64,000 nucleotides of DNA, taken from Roseiflexus sp. (GTDB lineage Bacteria; Chloroflexota; Chloroflexia; Chloroflexales; Roseiflexaceae). Location of the stretch: the NCBI GenBank assembly GCA_025062325.1, contig JANXAL010000101.1, forward strand, positions 1 to 64,000. Direction: 5' to 3'. The stretch's first letter is position 1. Every line of letters starts with the position of its first letter. Below the pieces are notes generated by a model, which saw only the letters and a list, made by a program, of their open reading frames with translations, did not search any database and was not told the DNA's origin. The translations under genes and the position numbers were made by a program. Shown here one piece after another: positions 50,255-58,945 of this stretch.

Positions 50255-51412
50255 TTACGCACGGAGGATCTCAGTCAGCCTTCGGTGAATCCGCTCCGCT
50301 GCGTGCGCCCATGTCCAGCGCGCCGCTGTTTCCTGCGCCGCGCGCGCCCCAACCCTTCGCGCCTCGTCGGGATGGTCGTACACATGGCGCATCAGCGCAA
50401 CCAGATGCTCGATGTCCGGTTCCGCCCACTGCCATCCCAGGTAGTAGGGGCATTTGGCGTCGGCGGCAACCAACCGTCGCACCCGCAGCGGGTAGCCGAC
50501 CGTGCGGTGGAGGAATTCGGTCTGCCCGCTCCAGTCAGTGGCAATCACTGGCAACCCGCACGCCATCGCTTCGAGAATGGGCAGCCCCCATCCTTCGCCG
50601 CGCGTCGGCAGCACGAAGCAGTCGGCGCTACGGTAGAGCGCTCCCAGGCTCTCGTCGCTGATGTGACGGTTGTAGAGCAGAACAATCGGCGGAGCGTTGG
50701 CAGGAAGACGGAGCGCGGCGATCTGTCGTGCGACATCAACCTCGGCATCGAAATTGTTCACCCGCAGGATCAGCACAACATCGTCACGTCGGGTGAATGC
50801 TGCTGCATATGCGCGCAACAGAACGTCAGGCGCTTTGCGCTCGCCCCATTCAAAAACCGACAGGAATGTGAACCGTCCTGTGATCCGACGCGCCGGTCCG
50901 TCTGGTCGAAAACGCGCCGGGTCGTACCCCAGCGGCATGACATAGATCGGGCGCGTCACCCCGGCATTGGCAAAGACTGTCGCACCCCATCGGCTGGGCG
51001 TCCAGACCTCGTCCATCGTGTTGCAGGCAGCGACCCACTCACGCGGTAGGCCATCGACTTCCAGCATGGTGTAGCCGATTTTGTACCCGGCGTGACCAGT
51101 GTAAAACAGATCTGCCTGGTCATAGCTGACCTGCGGCGCATCGTTACGCGGCATGCGCGCAGCAACTGCTCGGAGCATCGGGTGGCGGATTGTTCCCAAC
51201 ATGTGCCACGGTGTTGGACGATACATCAGATCAACACCGCGTGCAACTAGCTCAAGCGCCAGCGCTTCAGAAGAGACAGCGTATCCAATTGGGAGGCCCC
51301 AACGCGACTGCCAGACGACCGAAAGGCAGGGTGACGCGAGGGTTTGATCAGGCAGTGATGAGGCAGCAGCAGCTTCTCCGTTTATGTTGTGCGCCTGCGC
51401 CCGGCTTGCCAT
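50255..51412 (-). CDS. Glycosyltransferase family 4
   Basis: A GT-B retaining glycosyltransferase. The conserved part begins SVVWQSRWGLPIGYAVSSEAL and includes WTPSRWGATVFANAGV, VMPLGYDPARFRPDGP, FTFLSVFEWGERKAPDVLLRAY, CFVLPTRGEGWGLPILEAMACGLPVIAT (the E-x7-E donor region) and GQTEFL. About 385 residues. The ATG at 51412 is preferred because it clears the end of pyrE and has AGGAG upstream; the open frame goes on to 51484 and would overlap pyrE. Probably transcribed with pyrE. Acceptor and sugar are unknown; with the other glycan genes it suits surface polysaccharide synthesis. Confidence 0.88.
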   Translation of the reverse strand: MASRAQAHNINGEAAAASSLPDQTLASPCLSVVWQSRWGLPIGYAVSSEALALELVARGVDLMYRPTPWHMLGTIRHPMLRAVAARMPRNDAPQVSYDQADLFYTGHAGYKIGYTMLEVDGLPREWVAACNTMDEVWTPSRWGATVFANAGVTRPIYVMPLGYDPARFRPDGPARRITGRFTFLSVFEWGERKAPDVLLRAYAAAFTRRDDVVLILRVNNFDAEVDVARQIAALRLPANAPPIVLLYNRHISDESLGALYRSADCFVLPTRGEGWGLPILEAMACGLPVIATDWSGQTEFLHRTVGYPLRVRRLVAADAKCPYYLGWQWAEPDIEHLVALMRHVYDHPDEARRVGARAAQETAARWTWAHAAERIHRRLTEILRA

Positions 51413-51441
51413 TGGGGTTTCGATGAGCTCCTGCGCTTCCG

Positions 51442-52074
51442 CTACATGCCAGGTGGCGACCATTCGCGCGGATTGGCGGCCCACGCCTCGACCAGCATGC
51501 GCTCGTCTGGCGTCAGACGTCCGGTGCGTTGCGCGACATCGAGCACCTCGGCGAGCGTCGCCAGCGGTACGAGATTGAGATCTGCGGCGGCAAATCGGGC
51601 AACGGTCTCAGCCCATCCCCATGTGAAGATACAGATGCAACGCGTCACTAGCGCACCTTCAGCGCGCAGGGCATCCGCCGCTTGAAGCGCGCTCTCGCCG
51701 GTGCTGACCGTATCTTCGAGCAAAACCACACGCTGCCCCCTGACAGTCGCCCCTTCCACCTGCCGTCCGCGTCCATGTCCCTTGGCAGCGCTGCGCACGT
51801 ATGCCATAGGAATGCCAAGCGTCTCAGCGACCCACGCAGCCCACGCAATGCCGCCGGTCGCTGGTCCGGCGACAATTTGCGCATCGGCGCATCGCGCCAC
51901 AAAACTGCGGGTCACCATTCGCCGCGCGGCGACATCGCCCAGCAGGATACGATTGTCGCAGTAGATCGGCGAGCGCAGACCGGACGTGAAGGTGAACGGT
52001 TTGTGCGGGCGAATCAGCACGGCGCCTGCCTCGAGAAGAGTGGACGCTATCTCGTGTGTGATGTTGGCAGTCAT
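51442..52074 (-). CDS. pyrE: Orotate phosphoribosyltransferase
   Basis: Joins orotate to PRPP, giving OMP in pyrimidine synthesis. The PRPP motif VVLLEDTVSTGESAL is clear. Other blocks are FTFTSGLRSPIYCDNR (orotate contact), IVAGPATGGIAWAAWVAETLGIPMAYVRSAAKGHGRG, with the catalytic flexible-loop lysine region. 210 residues when started at the ATG at 52074, which has AAAGGA upstream; the open frame reaches 52152 but adds non-conserved residues. No other pyr gene is adjacent. The GT4 gene follows after 29 bases on the same strand. Confidence 0.95.
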   Translation of the reverse strand: MTANITHEIASTLLEAGAVLIRPHKPFTFTSGLRSPIYCDNRILLGDVAARRMVTRSFVARCADAQIVAGPATGGIAWAAWVAETLGIPMAYVRSAAKGHGRGRQVEGATVRGQRVVLLEDTVSTGESALQAADALRAEGALVTRCICIFTWGWAETVARFAAADLNLVPLATLAEVLDVAQRTGRLTPDERMLVEAWAANPREWSPPGM

Positions 52075-52369
52075 GAGCAATCCTTTCCCGGTCTCTTTCC
52101 CATGGTCGCTCATTTCCCCGCTCAGAAAGCGCGGCGCGTCAGGATTGTCCACCTGGTCAGTTGGGTATCATACCATACCTGTAAGGTTTCGTCCGTGAAC
52201 AGCGTTTGGTTTGCGGAGGGCGCCGATTGCAGCCCGCATTCGACAGTTTTTCAACCTTCAACTCAAGATATCTTCCATTGTCCGCCTCCGTCTGCTATAC
52301 TACGCAACGCGTGGTTCAGGCGGACAGCGTGGTCCTAGTGTGGTATGCTCAACGAGGAGGACAGGAAGT
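52075..52369. other. Divergent regulatory region between pyrE and glutamate dehydrogenase
   Basis: TATACT at 52296-52301 is a likely -10 for the plus-strand dehydrogenase gene, about 70 bases before its ATG. No convincing -35 or operator is visible, and no coding frame is supported. Confidence 0.4.
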
Positions 52370-53623
52370 ATGACTATGGAGCAGGAAAGCGCGCTCGCGA
52401 GCGCGCAGCGCCAGTTCGATATCGCTGCTGACATCCTGCAGCTCGAACCTGGTCTCCGCCGCATCCTGCGAGTTCCGCAACGCGAACTGACGGTAACGTT
52501 CCCAGTAAAGATGGACGACGGTCGAATCGAAACATTTGTTGGGTATCGCGTCCATCACAACATCACTCGTGGGCCAGCGAAGGGGGGCATTCGCTACCAT
52601 CCTGATGTTACTATCGATGATGTGCGCGCCTTCAGCATGTTGATGACCTGGAAGTGCGCCACGGTCAACATCCCTTACGGCGGTGCGAAGGGTGCGGTTG
52701 TGGTCGATCCGCGCAAACTGTCGCTGGGTGAGCTCGAGCGCCTGACCCGCCGCTACACGACAGAAATCAGCGTCCTGATCAGCCCGGATCGCGACATCCC
52801 TGCGCCCGACATTGGCACCAACCCACAGATCATGGCCTGGATCATGGACACCTACTCGATGCACAGCGGCCATACGGTTCCGGCAGTTGTGACCGGCAAA
52901 CCGATTGAGATCGGCGGTTCTTACGGGCGACGTGAGGCGACGGCGCGCGGATTGGCGTATGTGCTGCGCGAAGCTGCTGAGGCGCTGAGCTTCCCGATAG
53001 CTGGCGCGCGGGTTGTAATCCAGGGGTTTGGCAACGTCGGCGCTACCTGCGCGCGTCTCCTGGAGGGAATGGGCGCTACCATCATCGCCGTGTCGGATAG
53101 TAAAGGCGGCATTTATCGCCGCAATGGCTTGCCGCTTGCATCGGTCATTGCACACAAACAGCGCACTGGAACAGTTGCCGATTTCCCGGAAGCCGATCAC
53201 GTAACGAATCCCGAGTTGCTTGAACTGCCCTGCGACATCCTGGTGCCAGCCGCAGTCCAGACGCAGATTACCGCACGAAATGCTGATCGCATTCGCGCAA
53301 GGATCATCGGTGAGGCGGCAAATGCGCCGACGACGCCGGAAGCCGATGCCATTCTGTACGACCGCGGCATTTTTGTCATTCCCGACATCCTTGCGAGCGC
53401 TGGGGGCGTAACCGTCAGTTATTTTGAGTGGGTGCAAGGATTACAGGAGTTCTTCTGGACCGAGCGCGAGGTCAATGCGCAACTCGAGCGTGTGATGGTC
53501 GGAGCGTTCAACCATGTGCTGCGCACCGCACACGAACGCCGTGTCCACATGCGAACCGCAGCCTATCTGATTGCCGTTAGCCGGGTGGCGGAAGCAACGC
53601 GCATCCGTGGCATCTATCCGTGA
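52370..53623 (+). CDS. gdhA: Glutamate dehydrogenase (Glu/Leu/Phe/Val family)
   Basis: Interconverts glutamate with 2-oxoglutarate and ammonium using NAD(P). The hexameric bacterial/archaeal type, 417 residues. Substrate and catalytic lysines are at 71 (GPAKGGIRYHP), 95 (MTWKCAT) and 107 (PYGGAKGAV). The Rossmann motif is VVIQGFGNVGATCARLL. The C-terminal region has GEAANAPTTPEADAIL and PDILASAGGVTVSYFEWVQG. Use of NAD versus NADP is not resolved. Two ATGs (52370, 52376) follow AGGAAGT, the first fitting better. It complements GS/GOGAT encoded at 25758-34189. The next gene starts nine bases after the stop. Confidence 0.95.
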   Translation: MTMEQESALASAQRQFDIAADILQLEPGLRRILRVPQRELTVTFPVKMDDGRIETFVGYRVHHNITRGPAKGGIRYHPDVTIDDVRAFSMLMTWKCATVNIPYGGAKGAVVVDPRKLSLGELERLTRRYTTEISVLISPDRDIPAPDIGTNPQIMAWIMDTYSMHSGHTVPAVVTGKPIEIGGSYGRREATARGLAYVLREAAEALSFPIAGARVVIQGFGNVGATCARLLEGMGATIIAVSDSKGGIYRRNGLPLASVIAHKQRTGTVADFPEADHVTNPELLELPCDILVPAAVQTQITARNADRIRARIIGEAANAPTTPEADAILYDRGIFVIPDILASAGGVTVSYFEWVQGLQEFFWTEREVNAQLERVMVGAFNHVLRTAHERRVHMRTAAYLIAVSRVAEATRIRGIYP

Positions 53624-53632
53624 GGCGATATA

Positions 53633-54004
53633 ATGGGGCGGCGCCAACGCCTTGGCGAGTGGGGCGAGACGGTGGCGGTGCGCTATCTGGCGCGTCGCGG
53701 GTATGAGGTGCTGAGGCGCAAGTGGCGCTGCGCCGCTGGTGAAGTTGACATTGTCGCTCGACATAATGGCGTGTTGATCTTCGTAGAGGTGCGCACGCGG
53801 AGCGGGAATGATCCGGGAATGGCTGCTGAGTCGATCACTGCCGCCAAGCGTGCGCGCCTGATAACGCTCGCTGGCATGTTTCTCGAGTCTCACCATCTTC
53901 CCGCCGACACGCCTTGGCGGATCGATATCGTGGCAATTGCTGCCGGATCATACGGACAGGCTGTTTCGATTGAGCACATTCCGTTTGCGGTCGAAACAAC
54001 GTAG
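53633..54004 (+). CDS. YraN family protein (UPF0102)
   Basis: A 123-residue protein of the UPF0102/YraN family, predicted to have a Holliday-junction-resolvase-like PD-(D/E)XK fold. The family blocks are [50 protein letters not shown] (split over residues 7-57), with Glu, Asp and the ExR/K set at the predicted active site, and [13 protein letters not shown]. Biochemical role unproven; often found near rnhB or signal-peptidase genes elsewhere. It follows the dehydrogenase stop by nine bases and is probably co-transcribed with it. Confidence 0.93.
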   Translation: MGRRQRLGEWGETVAVRYLARRGYEVLRRKWRCAAGEVDIVARHNGVLIFVEVRTRSGNDPGMAAESITAAKRARLITLAGMFLESHHLPADTPWRIDIVAIAAGSYGQAVSIEHIPFAVETT

Positions 54005-54041
54005 CTGGAATGTGCGCGCTGGTTTCCAGAGAGGTTGACTG

Positions 54042-54602
54042 ATGGCATTCATCCACCCGACCGCAGAGGTGTCGCCGCAGGCAGAGATTGGCGAAGGAAC
54101 GCGCATCTGGCACGGCGCGCAGATCCGTGAACGCGCTAGGCTTGGTAGAGGATGCATCGTCGGAAAGAATGTTTATGTTGATGTTGAAGTCATTATCGGC
54201 GACCATGTCAAAATACAAAACAACGCGTCGCTCTATCACGGGCTGACTGTCGAGGACGGCGTGTTTATTGGACCGCACGCCATTTTCACCAATGATCGCA
54301 TCCCGCGCGCCATCAATCCCGACGGCTCGCTCAAAGGCGCCGCTGATTGGACCGTCGGGCGCACGCTCGTCCGCCGGGGTGCGTCGATCGGAGCTGGCGC
54401 GATTATCGTGACGGGTGTGACGATTGGCGAGTGGGCGTTGTGCGGCGCAGGAGCGCTCGTCACACGTGACGTGCCTGCCCATGCGATTGTCGTCGGCAAT
54501 CCGGCGCGGATCATTGGCTACATCAGCGCTGGCGGCGTGCGCTGTGCAACCCAGGAGGAAGCCATCGCGCGCACGGCGCAGGAGCAACAGACTGCCTTGT
54601 AG
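54042..54602 (+). CDS. Left-handed beta-helix acyltransferase (WbpD/WlbB-like)
   Basis: A hexapeptide-repeat N-acetyltransferase of 186 residues. The repeats run through the whole protein: HPTAEVSPQAEIGEGTRIWHGAQI, GCIVGKNVYVDVEVIIGDHVKIQNN, then IGAGAIIVTGVTIGEWALCGAGALVTRDVPAHAIVVGNPARIIG. The central YHGLTVEDGVFIGPHAIFTND, with its histidine, resembles WbpD/WlbB enzymes that acetylate UDP-3-amino-glucuronate in surface-glycan synthesis, but the true acceptor is unknown. It follows yraN by 37 bases on the same strand. Confidence 0.85.
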   Translation: MAFIHPTAEVSPQAEIGEGTRIWHGAQIRERARLGRGCIVGKNVYVDVEVIIGDHVKIQNNASLYHGLTVEDGVFIGPHAIFTNDRIPRAINPDGSLKGAADWTVGRTLVRRGASIGAGAIIVTGVTIGEWALCGAGALVTRDVPAHAIVVGNPARIIGYISAGGVRCATQEEAIARTAQEQQTAL

Positions 54603-54636
54603 CGCAGCGGCGGCGCATGCATATGGGAGGAATGAA

Positions 54637-55080
54637 GTGGAACACAAACGTGTCAGTGATGTCATGCACTATGGCGTGATTTCGTGCCGGGTCGAAACGC
54701 CGGTCGAAGAGGCGCTGGCGCTCATGCAGGAGCATCGCATCCACGCGCTGGTGATCGTTGATGGACCCGGCTACCTTGCCGGGATTGTGTCGCAGACCGA
54801 CCTGCTGCGGGCATGGAAGGAGGGGTCGTCGTTCGAGGCGGTGATGCGCGGACCAGTTGGCGACATCATGACCCGCAGCGTGGTGACGTGCATGCCCGAA
54901 ATGGAACTCGACCGCGCAATCCAATTGCTCAACCGCCACCGCATCCATCGGCTGGTCGTCGTCGAAGAGCGCAACGACGGGCGCTTCTGGCCCGTCGGCA
55001 TCCTGTCGATGACCGACATCGTGCGCGCACTTGAGAGCGAGAGGTTAGGTGAGGGCCAATCTTCAAGCGCTGCGACCTGA
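54637..55080 (+). CDS. Two-CBS-domain protein
   Basis: 147 residues made of two CBS domains in tandem: VSDVMHYGVISCRVETPVEEALALM to GIVSQTDLLRAW, and VGDIMTRSVVTCMPEMELDRAIQLL to VGILSMTDIVRALE. Such pairs (a Bateman module) bind adenine nucleotides and usually control a partner. No catalytic domain is attached. The GTG at 54637 has GGGAGG six bases upstream and starts the first domain properly; the frame extends further back over the acyltransferase gene. A hairpin follows at 55107. Confidence 0.9.
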   Translation: MEHKRVSDVMHYGVISCRVETPVEEALALMQEHRIHALVIVDGPGYLAGIVSQTDLLRAWKEGSSFEAVMRGPVGDIMTRSVVTCMPEMELDRAIQLLNRHRIHRLVVVEERNDGRFWPVGILSMTDIVRALESERLGEGQSSSAAT

Positions 55081-55106
55081 CCAATCATCTCTGATCTGGA
55101 CGACGT

Positions 55107-55131
55107 AAGGGCGGGTCTCAGACCCGCCCTT
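55107..55131 (+). terminator. Hairpin after the CBS gene
   Basis: AAGGGCGGGTC and GACCCGCCCTT form a perfect 11-base stem with a three-base loop, 27 bases after the stop. No T-run follows, but position and strength suggest a terminator. Confidence 0.65.
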
Positions 55132-55264
55132 ATGATCCACTGTCCCGCCGGATCGGCTCCAGGTTCTCCTGTGCGGGCCGCAGTTGACGTAGAGCGCTTG
55201 AGGACGTAGAGTAGGGGGGTGGAGTCTTTGAGGATTTCATATTCGTTTCGTCTGAGACAAGCGT

Positions 55265-56395
55265 ATGATCCAGCAGCGTCTGCAGATTGCTGAGCCTGGT
55301 ACACATCACCTGCCTATCAACGAAATCATCCAGGGTGATTGTATTCAGGTCTTGAAAACATTCCCTGAGAAGTCAATAGACCTGATCTTCGCAGATCCGC
55401 CCTACAACCTTCAGCTTCGTCACGAACTGCTCCGCCCTAATCAGACGGTTGTGGACGGCGTCGATGACAAGTGGGATCAATTCGAGGATTTTCAGGAATA
55501 TGATGCCTTCACCCGCGCCTGGCTCAGTGAGTGCCGCAGAGTGCTCAAAGACAATGGCACAATCTGGGTTATAGGGACATACCATAACATCTTTCGCGTT
55601 GGGACGATCATGATGGATTTAGGGTTCTGGATATTGAACGATGTCATCTGGCATAAAACGAATCCGATGCCGAATTTTCGCGGGGTTCGCTTTCAGAATG
55701 CGACCGAGACATTGATATGGGCGAAGAAATCTGCTGATCAGAAGAAATACACGTTCAACTACCATGCCATGAAACATCTCAATGAAGAGAAGCAGATGCA
55801 GAATGTCTGGCATATTCCGCTCTGCACCGGCGCCGAACGGGTGAAGGTCAATGGCAGGAAAGCGCACTCGACGCAAAAGCCAGAAGCGTTGTTATACCGG
55901 GTCATCCTGGCATCGAGCAATCCTGGCGATCTCGTGCTTGATCCATTCTTCGGTTCTGGCACGACCGGAGTTGTTGCGCGAAGACTGAAGCGAAATTATA
56001 TCGGCATCGAATTGGATTCAACCTACGTCGAGATTGCCAGAAAGAGGATCGAACGTACACCGATGTCGTTCTTTGACGATGATTTGCTCGAAACAAAATC
56101 GAAACGCGATGTGCCGCGGGTTCGTTTTGGTCAGCTTGTTGAGTCGCACTATATCGGCGTCGGTCAGAAAGTCTACTCGAAAGATCGAACAGTCGTAGCA
56201 GTTGTCAGGGCAGACTCGCAATTGCAATGGGGCAATATCACCGGTTCTATCCACAAAATAGCCGCTCTCGCTCAGAATAAGCCCGCCTTCAATGGCTGGG
56301 AGTACTGGTACTGCGAGGATCGAGAGGGCAAGCTGGTTAGTATTGATAGCATTCGTGAACGATATCGGGCGGAGAACGGTCTGATGTCGTCATAG
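55265..56395 (+). CDS. ccrM: CcrM-like DNA (adenine-N6) methyltransferase, predicted GANTC specificity
   Basis: A beta-class adenine methyltransferase of 376 residues whose sequence tracks Caulobacter CcrM along its length: IIQGDCIQVLKTFPEKSIDL, catalytic DPPYNLQL (44-51), VDDKWDQFEDFQEYD, GTIWVIGTYHNIFRVG, NPMPNFRGVRF, IPLCTGAERVK, HSTQKPEALLYRVI and the SAM motif DPFFGSGTTG (226-235). It also keeps the C-terminal CcrM domain (about 285-370) with TGSIHKIAALAQNKPAFNGW. GANTC specificity is inferred from this resemblance. No restriction enzyme is adjacent, so it looks like an orphan methylase. The gene is visibly AT-richer than its neighbours, suggesting acquisition. A GAGTC site lies 39 bases before the ATG. 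There is no strong ribosome site. Confidence 0.92.
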   Translation: MIQQRLQIAEPGTHHLPINEIIQGDCIQVLKTFPEKSIDLIFADPPYNLQLRHELLRPNQTVVDGVDDKWDQFEDFQEYDAFTRAWLSECRRVLKDNGTIWVIGTYHNIFRVGTIMMDLGFWILNDVIWHKTNPMPNFRGVRFQNATETLIWAKKSADQKKYTFNYHAMKHLNEEKQMQNVWHIPLCTGAERVKVNGRKAHSTQKPEALLYRVILASSNPGDLVLDPFFGSGTTGVVARRLKRNYIGIELDSTYVEIARKRIERTPMSFFDDDLLETKSKRDVPRVRFGQLVESHYIGVGQKVYSKDRTVVAVVRADSQLQWGNITGSIHKIAALAQNKPAFNGWEYWYCEDREGKLVSIDSIRERYRAENGLMSS

Positions 56396-56655
56396 CTTTT
56401 GCGAATTAATCCGGTATCACACGGTCTACCCTGCACGGGCGGGCTTCGCAACAGCTGAGCTGCGGGCTGATGAAGGCGAAGAGATACCTCCAGTAAACCT
56501 GCGGCCAAGCCGCGCGTTCTCCGAGCTACGGGCTAAAGCCCTCGCGCAGAACGTAGAAGCCCTGGAGGGGCTTTTGTGACCTCAGCCGGGGCTTATGGAG
56601 TTTGAGAAAATAATCCAGTATCGCCTAAACTAGCCCGCGCAGGCGGACTTCCCTT
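56396..56655. repeat. Interspersed GCGGGCTT-type repeats with a terminator
   Basis: The gap holds fragments of a widespread intergenic repeat (GGGCGGGCTTCGCAACAG, CTGCGGGC, CTACGGGCTAAAGCCC, AGCCCGCGCAGGCGGACTTC). AAGCCC-TGGAG-GGGCTTTT (56557-56575) is a short terminator-like hairpin. It separates the convergent methyltransferase and pdh genes. Confidence 0.6.
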
Positions 56656-57963
56656 TCACCCCACCAGCAGCGCCAGCGGCTGCTCCAGCAATCGCTTCAC
56701 CTCGTTGAGAAACCGCGCAGCTTCGGCGCCGTCGGTGACGCGGTGGTCCGCCGAGAGGGTCAGCATCATCAGGTGCTTCGCCACCACTTCGTCACTGTCG
56801 TCCTTGAATGCCGGAACGCGCCGGATCATGCCGACCGCCAGGCTGGCTGCCTGCGGCGGCGTGATGATCGACGTGAACTCGGTGATGCCGTACATCCCCA
56901 TGTTGCTGACCGTAAACGTGCCTCCCTGGAGCAGATCGGGCGTGATCTTCCCCTCGCGGGCCAGGGCGATGAGCCGTTTGGCTTCACGCGCGATCGAGCC
57001 GAGCGAGCGATCCTGACAATTCGTGATTACCGGCGCCATCAGTCCGTTCTCCAGCGCCACCGCGATGGCGATATTGACTGTCGGATGCTGGATGATCCCC
57101 TCGTCGCTGTAGGAGGCGTTGAGATTGGGGAAGGCGAGCAGTGCGCCGGCGCACGCTTTGACGACCATATCGTTAACCGAGAACTGTTCCTCTTTTGCGC
57201 GTCCGGCGTTTGCCTGTGCACGCAACGCGAGCGCCGCGCCCATATCGACTTCGATAGACACGAAGATATGCGGGAACTGTTGCCAGCTTTGCAGCATGCG
57301 GCGCGCGATGGTCTTGCGCATATTGCTGAGCGGCGTAACGACGCCTGCTGCTGGCGACGGCGCGGTAACCGGAGCGGGGACGGGCGGCGGCGCCGCTGGC
57401 GCTGGCGCAGGCGGCGGCGCGACCGGGCTTGGGGTTGGCGCTGGTGCGACCGGGGCGGGAGTTGGCGCTGGCGCAGCGCTGCGCGCAGCCAGATATGCCT
57501 CGATGTCTTCTTTCACGATGCGTCCAGCCGGACCAGTGCCGCGCACCTGGCGCAGATCAATGCCATGCTCGCGCGCTAGGCGACGCGCTAGCGGCGATGC
57601 GCGAATCTCACCCGCCTCCACTGCGGGCGCTTCGCCAACTGGCTGCGGAGCGACTGGTGCAGGAGCTTCGCCAACTGGCGCGGATGCGGCTGGCGCCTCA
57701 GCGGTGGGTGCAGACGCCTGTGCGCCATTCCCGCCGTCGAGCCGCGCAATGACCGCGTTGACCGGGGCAGATTGCCCTTCCTGCACAACGATCTCGGTCA
57801 GAATGCCTGACGCGAACGCCTCGATCTCAATGGTGACCTTATCGGTCTCGATTTCAGCAATCGGTTCGCCGCGGCGAACCATGTCACCCGGCTTTTTCAG
57901 CCAGCGGACGATCGTGCCCTCCTGCATATCGAAGCCCATTTTGGGCATAGTAATGTCGGGCAT
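56656..57963 (-). CDS. pdhC: Dihydrolipoamide acyltransferase (E2) of the pyruvate dehydrogenase complex
   Basis: Core of the complex, moving the acetyl group to CoA. A single lipoyl domain (1-75) carries the lipoylated lysine Lys42 in EIETDKVTIE. An Ala/Pro-rich linker leads to the E1/E3-binding domain (about 123-160, RASPLARRLAREHGIDLRQV). A second Ala/Pro linker of about 50 residues precedes the catalytic domain, ending in HRVTDGAEAARFL with the active-site His and Asp. 435 residues. The ATG at 57963 has GGAGAG upstream; it lies 11 bases past the pdhB stop. Acyl specificity (pyruvate versus branched or acetoin) is inferred from the operon only. Confidence 0.92.
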   Translation of the reverse strand: MPDITMPKMGFDMQEGTIVRWLKKPGDMVRRGEPIAEIETDKVTIEIEAFASGILTEIVVQEGQSAPVNAVIARLDGGNGAQASAPTAEAPAASAPVGEAPAPVAPQPVGEAPAVEAGEIRASPLARRLAREHGIDLRQVRGTGPAGRIVKEDIEAYLAARSAAPAPTPAPVAPAPTPSPVAPPPAPAPAAPPPVPAPVTAPSPAAGVVTPLSNMRKTIARRMLQSWQQFPHIFVSIEVDMGAALALRAQANAGRAKEEQFSVNDMVVKACAGALLAFPNLNASYSDEGIIQHPTVNIAIAVALENGLMAPVITNCQDRSLGSIAREAKRLIALAREGKITPDLLQGGTFTVSNMGMYGITEFTSIITPPQAASLAVGMIRRVPAFKDDSDEVVAKHLMMLTLSADHRVTDGAEAARFLNEVKRLLEQPLALLVG

Positions 57964-57974
57964 AGGTCTCTCCA

Positions 57975-58943
57975 CTACGACAGCGTCTTTCGGATCGCCT
58001 GCACAATCCGATCGACCGTCACCACAGTTTGCAACTCCAGATTCCTCGAATAGGGCATCGGCACTTCACGGAAATTAACCCGTGCGATTGGCGCATCTAG
58101 GTAATCGAAGCCGTACTCATACAGGCGCGCTGCAATCTCGGCGCTTGTGCCGAACGACTGCCAGTCCTCCGTCACCACCACGGCGCGGTTGGTCTTCTTA
58201 AAACTTTCGAGTGCTACGCTCATATCGAGCGGTCGCAGCGTGCGCAGATCAACGATCTCGACCTCGATCCCGTCGCGGGCGAGAATATCGGCAGCCTGCT
58301 GCGACAGATGGACCATGCGCGAATAGGTCACGACGGTAATGTCGCGCCCCTCGCGCGCCAGGCGCGCCTTGCCCAGCGGAACAGTGTAGCTTCCCTCTGG
58401 CACTTCGCCTTTGACGGTGTACATCAGCGTATGCTCGATGAAAACGACCGGGTCCGGATCCTCGATGGCCGCCTTCAGCATCCCCTTCATATCGTAGGGT
58501 GTTGCGGGGGCGACGACCTTGAGACCCGGCATATGCGCAAAGTAAACGTCGAATGACTGCGAGTGAGTGGCGGAGAGTTGCGTCCAGCCGTTGGTCGTGC
58601 GCAGCACCATCGGCACGGTCATCTGACCGCCGAACATAGCGTAGATCTTGGCAGCGTGATTGAAGAGCATGTCGAATGCCAAGAGCGAAAAGTTGACCGA
58701 CATAATCTCGGCAATCGGGCGCATGCCGACCATTGCGGCGCCAATGGCGATGCCCACAATGCCGGACTCGGCAATGGGCGCGTCGCGGATGCGCTCCGGT
58801 CCATACTGTTCAAGGAAACCGGCAGTGACGCCGTAGGTGCTGCCGTAGCGACCAATATCTTCGCCGATGATGAAGACGCGCTCGTCCTGCATTGCTTCGT
58901 GCAACGCTTGGCGCAGCGCTTCACGAACGGTCATGACAGGCAT
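57975..58943 (-). CDS. pdhB: Pyruvate dehydrogenase E1 component, beta subunit
   Basis: 322-residue beta chain of the heterotetrameric E1. Conserved blocks are MTVREALRQALHEAMQDERVFIIGEDIG, DAPIAESGIVGIAIGAAMVGMRPIAEI, PMVLRTTNGW, HSQSFDVYFAHMPGLKVVAPATPYDMKG, and FIEHTLMY, and the C-terminal transketolase fold VEIVDLRTLRPLD. It follows pdhA after two bases and precedes the E2 gene, so the three are one operon. The alpha subunit supplies the ThDP-magnesium site. Acetoin dehydrogenase subunits look similar and cannot be excluded. Confidence 0.93.
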   Translation of the reverse strand: MPVMTVREALRQALHEAMQDERVFIIGEDIGRYGSTYGVTAGFLEQYGPERIRDAPIAESGIVGIAIGAAMVGMRPIAEIMSVNFSLLAFDMLFNHAAKIYAMFGGQMTVPMVLRTTNGWTQLSATHSQSFDVYFAHMPGLKVVAPATPYDMKGMLKAAIEDPDPVVFIEHTLMYTVKGEVPEGSYTVPLGKARLAREGRDITVVTYSRMVHLSQQAADILARDGIEVEIVDLRTLRPLDMSVALESFKKTNRAVVVTEDWQSFGTSAEIAARLYEYGFDYLDAPIARVNFREVPMPYSRNLELQTVVTVDRIVQAIRKTLS

Positions 58944-58945
58944 AG

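Noticed and set aside
52349-53437. 362-codon minus-strand frame
   Set aside because: Antisense to glutamate dehydrogenase.
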